The notes beneath the pieces are model-generated. The model was not told the DNA's origin. It searched no databases and saw only the letters and a list, made by a program, of their open reading frames with translations. Shown one piece after another: positions 60,681-64,000 of a stretch of 64,000 nucleotides of DNA. The stretch comes from Sipunculus nudus (Eukaryota; Annelida; Sipuncula; Golfingiida; Sipunculidae), in NCBI GenBank assembly GCA_026874595.1, contig CM049319.1:41459973-41523972 (forward strand), written 5' to 3'. Both the position numbers and the translations under genes were made by a program. How positions within the stretch are numbered: the first letter of the stretch is position 1; every line of letters starts with the position of its first letter.

Positions 60681-61000
60681 TAAAGCGGATCTGAAGTGAT
60701 TTTTCCTTTCCCTGACCCTTCATATTTTTATGCTTAATTTTGATATTTATGTTTTATTATTTTGTTATTTCTTCATATTTTTATGCTAAATTTTGTTATT
60801 TCGGCGAGCAAGGGCTAAATAGGTTTTATGCCCTAAAACAAAACTAGTATGTACTTCACCTTAGAGGACCCCCTCTAAAATCAACCCCCTGGATGTACTC
60901 TACCCAACTACAAAGTTTGGTGCTTTTATCCGATCTGTTACGATAGAGTCCAAATACGACGCTGAGTCACCTGCAAATCTTGATTGTACATCCCTTTGAA
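60680..61000 (+). repeat. Dispersed repeat, copy 1 (copy 2 at 61.73-61.96 kb)
   Basis: 'ggatct(g/a)a(a/g)gtgatttttc', 'tttggtgcttttatc' and 'acgct(g/a)ag(t/c)cacctg' occur in the same order about 1.05 kb apart, a direct repeat of an unrecognised element. Confidence 0.65.
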
Positions 61001-61727
61001 AATGTAACTGCATTAAGTAAACTACTTAAGCTGTGTTCCAGAATGTGCTAGTACAACTAATATATTGCATTGTAACCATTTGGCTTTAATAATATGATCG
61101 GTCTTATTTGTTAAGTCAGTCTTAAGGTCTTATTTCTGTGTTAAATTTCAATTTGTAGTGAATTTTGAAACAGGGGATGTTTAAGTGGTAATATGTCAAC
61201 ATATTTTCAGGAATATGCTCCACTCTTGTAACATGTCGACTATGATAGTTAATTAATAAATTCTGATAAAATATCATTGTGCTTGCTCAGAAGTTTACAT
61301 TTCGAATTTGCAACGATTTACAGAGATCAGTTACAATGAATAACAAGAACAAATAAAAATATGAACATTAGGTTGATCTTGAACAGAAATATGGTTGATC
61401 GGTCATATTTAGTTCAAACACCAGTAGTCGCTAAGGCAACTATCCGTTATTATAAACATTTAATACTTTCCCAATAACTGAATCACAAACTCAACAATAG
61501 TAAACAAGAAAAATATTTGCACATTTTTTTCTTTATACACTTAATATCTTGTTTTAATGTTGCATGCAGCTTCCCACATCCCGAATTTCAGAAAAGGTAT
61601 GGTCACGTGACCCTTCTACTTTTTTTGGGCTTTAGGTGTATTATATAACAATGTAAATGTTAATGATAGAAAGAACTCTTCTTTGGCTTTCTTTTGGTAT
61701 ACAATTTACCGTATTTCCTTGAACCGT

Positions 61728-61965
61728 AGTGGATCTAAGGTGATTTTTTCTTCCCTAACCCTCTTCATTTTCATGCGAAAAGAGCGTGCTGTGATACGCA
61801 AGGCGCAGATGGTTTTCAGGCTCTGAAACTTATCTCATGGGCACCCCTCTGAAATCATCTGTTTTGGTGAACTCTACTCATACTTTGGTGCTTTTATCTG
61901 GTATGTAACAATATGGCCAAAATCTGACGCTAAGCCACCTGACTATCAATCTACACACTAGACAA
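61728..61965 (+). repeat. Dispersed repeat, copy 2
   Basis: See the 60.68-61.00 kb copy. This one lacks an internal T-rich expansion. Confidence 0.65.
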
Positions 61966-61984
61966 AGCAAGAGTCTTATGACAA

Positions 61985-62205
61985 ATATTTGCTGAAATCC
62001 TTCATGATCAAGGGGGGCACAGGAAGTAATAGAAAATAATATGAATTACTCTGTTACTTTCCCTTCTGTTTCTATTACTATTACTATTACAGCTCAAATT
62101 TCTGAGTCTATTACTATTAATATTACTATTACATGGAATTGGAAAAAGCTGTTATAGTCTATTACTATTACTATTATTTATTACTATTATCCCATGTCTG
62201 GCCAC
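61985..62205 (-). repeat. AATAGT-rich repeat, copy 3 (uninterrupted paralogue)
   Basis: Inverted relative to copy 1. Read on the minus strand it runs CAGACATGGG, (AATAGT)n, 'agctttttccaattccatg', 'aggaagtaatag'-type end, CCCCTTGATCATGAAGG, ATTTCAGCAAATA. The last part spans the site where copy 1 is split by the 4.77-kb element. Confidence 0.8.
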
Positions 62206-62339
62206 TACAGCGGTATTTTTGCAAAATCGTTTCATTTGAGCTCACTATAGCTCAGATGGCTTATTGGGATAGCTTTGAAGAACATGAGGAACAACCATGG
62301 AAAATTGGTTAATAGCTAGGTATGCTTATCAAATTTAAA

Positions 62340-62515
62340 GAGTTTGATGGAATTATTCATACCAGACAAATATACCCAAAAGTAATTGAAAAGTAATTGT
62401 TCAAGTATTTGATTACAATTACAATTACTTTCAATGATTAGAAAATGTAATCAATTACAAATACAATTACTTGAAAAAATAATTGTAATACAATTACTTC
62501 AAATCATTTACTTTT
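62340..62515. repeat. AATTAC / GTAATT low-complexity repeat
   Basis: Dense alternating 'aagtaatt' and 'aattactt' words over about 170 bp, giving many short inverted pairs. No function is apparent. Confidence 0.7.
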
Positions 62516-63316
62516 TGACCCAACTCTGATATGCATAATATGAAAGAAATCTGTCCATTAGTTTTTGACTTATAATGCTCACAGTAACTGTTAAGTGGCA
62601 ATGATGGGGGTATTAAACGGCATGAAAACAAGTAAAAGAATAACAGTTGGCGCCACCTGTTTCCGGTACATGACATTACTATCTGAGATCTTCGGTCAAG
62701 TTGATTTTTGGACCAATCCATACATCCCTTATTGAGATATTAATGAGTTTGTGTGATTTTCACCATATATGGCAATATTCAAGGTCAAGGTCACTCTCAT
62801 AGGACAGGTCATGACCCCAATTTAAATAAACATCATCCCATAACCCATATCTATGTATATGCATAATATAAAAGAAATCTGTCCATTAGTTTTTGCCTTA
62901 CAATGCTCACAGTACTGTCAAGTAGCAATTTTTGGGGTATTAAAAGGCACAAAAACAAGTGAAGAATAATAGGTGGCGCCACCAGTTTCTGGAACATGAC
63001 AACCCTATCCATGATATTCCATCAACTTGATTTTGGGATCAATCCTTGCAAGATTTCTTGAGATATTTAAGAAATTGTGTGATTTTCCCAAAAATTGGAC
63101 CTATTCAAGGTCAAGGATACTCTCCTAGTCAAGGTCATGACCTCATTTTAAATAGGCATCGTCCTCTCACCCATATCTATACATATACAAGTTTGGTAAA
63201 GATTGGTGAAAAATTTTTTTGAGTTATCGCGCACACAAGATTTATATGTGGCGGCAGCGGCAGCGGGACCGTGTGAAAAAATAGTATCCCCCGACTTTGT
63301 CTTGGGATACAATTAA
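62500..63316 (+). repeat. Element F (B-terminated), two 324-bp units
   Basis: Two units share 'tgcataatat(g/a)(a/-)aagaaatctgtcc', 'acaatgctcacagta' and the palindrome (TTGGCGCCACC at 62,648; GGTGGCGCCACC at 62,972). AGGTCA-type runs lie at about 62,780 and 63,106. The 3' end repeats that of element B: a GGCGGCAGCGGCAGC tract, 'atagtatccc' and a terminal hairpin (63,284-63,310). Apart from the ends and the palindrome it does not resemble element B. Confidence 0.7.
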
Positions 63317-63554
63317 AAATTGAGGTATTACCTTAATATCTCGGAGGAACGAAGTCCTATTGACCCAATTTTCGGCATGGCAGAAGATTCTGGGGACATC
63401 TAACTGTATGCCAAATTACAGATTCGTAGGTCCAATGGTGTTGAAATGTGCTAGTCTTACGGACGGACATCCGGAAAGACAGACATCCAGATGGACCACT
63501 GACAATGGACCACGACTATAGCTCAGATGACTTAAAGTCAGCTGAGCTAAAAAA
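63317..63554 (+). repeat. Element A 3'-end fragment
   Basis: 'ccttaatatctcggaggaac', 'gggacatctaactgtatgcc' and the shared hairpin ending GAGCTAAAAA match the last about 240 bp of element A at 4,215-4,452. It directly abuts element F, as another A fragment abuts B at 27.23 kb. Confidence 0.75.
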
Positions 63555-63582
63555 TGAAAAAAATCTGACAAATTTCCATAAT

Positions 63583-63590
63583 TTATTTAC
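63583..63590 (-). terminator. Polyadenylation signal candidate for the U1-C-like gene
   Basis: On the minus strand AAATAAAT, containing AATAAA, lies about 130 bp after the stop codon. The 3' UTR would then end close to the element A terminus at 63,554. Confidence 0.45.
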
Positions 63591-63718
63591 AAGACAATAC
63601 ATATTCTTTACACACATATTTATATATATATAACACTTTGTCTGTCAAACTGAGTGCTGGAAATGCTTAAAATTTAGCAGGTGTCAAATCTTTAGATTGA
63701 AGCAGTTCTTGAGCATGA

Positions 63719-63846
63719 TCAAGGTTTTGGCTGTCGAGCCATAGGAGGCCCACCCATCATTGGCGGTCTGCCAGGCATTGGACCCATCATATATGGGCCC
63801 ATTGGACCCATTGGTGGACCCATTGGTCCCATGGGTGGACGCATAC
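63719..63846 (-). CDS. Last exon of a Met/Pro/Gly-rich protein, U1-C (SNRPC)-like; partial
   Basis: On the minus strand an acceptor (TTGTTACAG, AG at 63,848-63,847) leads into a frame of GMRPPMGPMGPP type, continuing GPYMMGPMPGRPPMM and ending MARQPKP with TGA at 63,721-63,719. The exon starts in phase 1. Met/Pro/Gly repeats with GMRPP are typical of the C-terminal tails of the spliceosomal proteins U1-C and SmB/B'; U1-C, which helps U1 snRNP recognise 5' splice sites, fits best from memory. The zinc-finger part, which would be decisive, lies beyond the window. A longer frame covering the same place (63,684-63,944) is in a different, Gly/Ser/Asn-rich frame and crosses the splice site, so I reject it. 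Confidence 0.55.
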
Positions 63847-64000
63847 CTGTAACAAATCAGAAAAACATAAACATCTGAACCTTTCTGCTGATAAATTTTA
63901 TTTTTCATTAAGCCTCTGGATGACAATAAGATCTGGCCATTCATTTCGCCTTTCCTGTTTTTTTTGTTTTTTTTTGCACAAGCTAATTGCTTGGAATAAA

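Noticed and set aside
63684-63944. 86-codon frame with a TNGSTNGSNG run
   Set aside because: It is the wrong frame of the Met/Pro/Gly exon and ignores the clear acceptor at 63,847-63,848.

Overview
The window looks like a repeat-saturated, AT-rich stretch of a eukaryotic nuclear genome, most likely a marine mollusc and probably a bivalve. The signs are introns with GT-AG borders, a tRNA-derived SINE with a target-site duplication, a TA-flanked pogo-like MITE, HECT-like and integrase-like multicopy gene families common in marine invertebrates, and several non-autonomous element families with internal minisatellites. The species call is inference. There is no operon, CRISPR array or prokaryotic feature. 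Protein-coding content is small: one intact two-exon DDE integrase-like gene (49.07-51.66 kb, minus), one HECT ubiquitin-ligase-like coding region broken by a frameshift and a stop (32.36-34.40 kb, plus), a possible promoter with 5' exons (23.5-23.84 kb, plus), and the last exon of a Met/Pro/Gly-rich protein resembling the U1-C splicing factor (63.72-63.85 kb, minus).

Layout: 0-2.9 kb, nothing recognisable. 2.9-6.65 kb, repeat elements A and B (B carries an array of the palindrome GGTGGCGCCACC). 7.6-8.2 kb, a C-rich tandem repeat. 8.6-13.8 kb, a 4.77-kb Mutator-like element with about 0.8-kb terminal inverted repeats (TIRs), inserted into an AATAGT-rich repeat. 13.8-16.2 kb, AT-rich with one older repeat copy. 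16.2-18.1 kb, a second element A and another AATAGT repeat. 19.06-52.14 kb, a candidate giant transposon. 52.2-53.2 kb, no gene. 53.2-57.2 kb, an element C array. 57.2-63.55 kb, assorted repeats, then the U1-C-like exon.

The main discovery is the segment 19,057-52,143. Its two ends are inverted copies of the same terminus (ACGGAGCCCCGTT, then GGGACATGAGTAAAAAATTA, then 11 or 13 copies of a 21-bp repeat centred on GTGCGCAC). It is bordered on both outer sides by the same 8 bp, ACATATCT, as expected for a target-site duplication. The integrase gene starts about 140 bp inside the right terminal array and reads inward, and the HECT-like gene lies inside on the other strand. I infer a giant, aged DNA transposon with an integrase and a ubiquitin-ligase-like cargo gene, swollen by nested insertions.

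Inside it, 37.0-47.3 kb is a higher-order satellite-like array. Its roughly 330-bp subunits each carry one near-consensus CTCF-type motif (14 seen), and its leaders carry runs of nuclear-receptor half-sites (AGGTCA). Different element families (A, C; B, F) share the same 3' terminal hairpins, suggesting mobilisation in trans by a common, Helitron/Helentron-like machinery. All homology statements come from reading the sequence and from memory of the families; no search was run.
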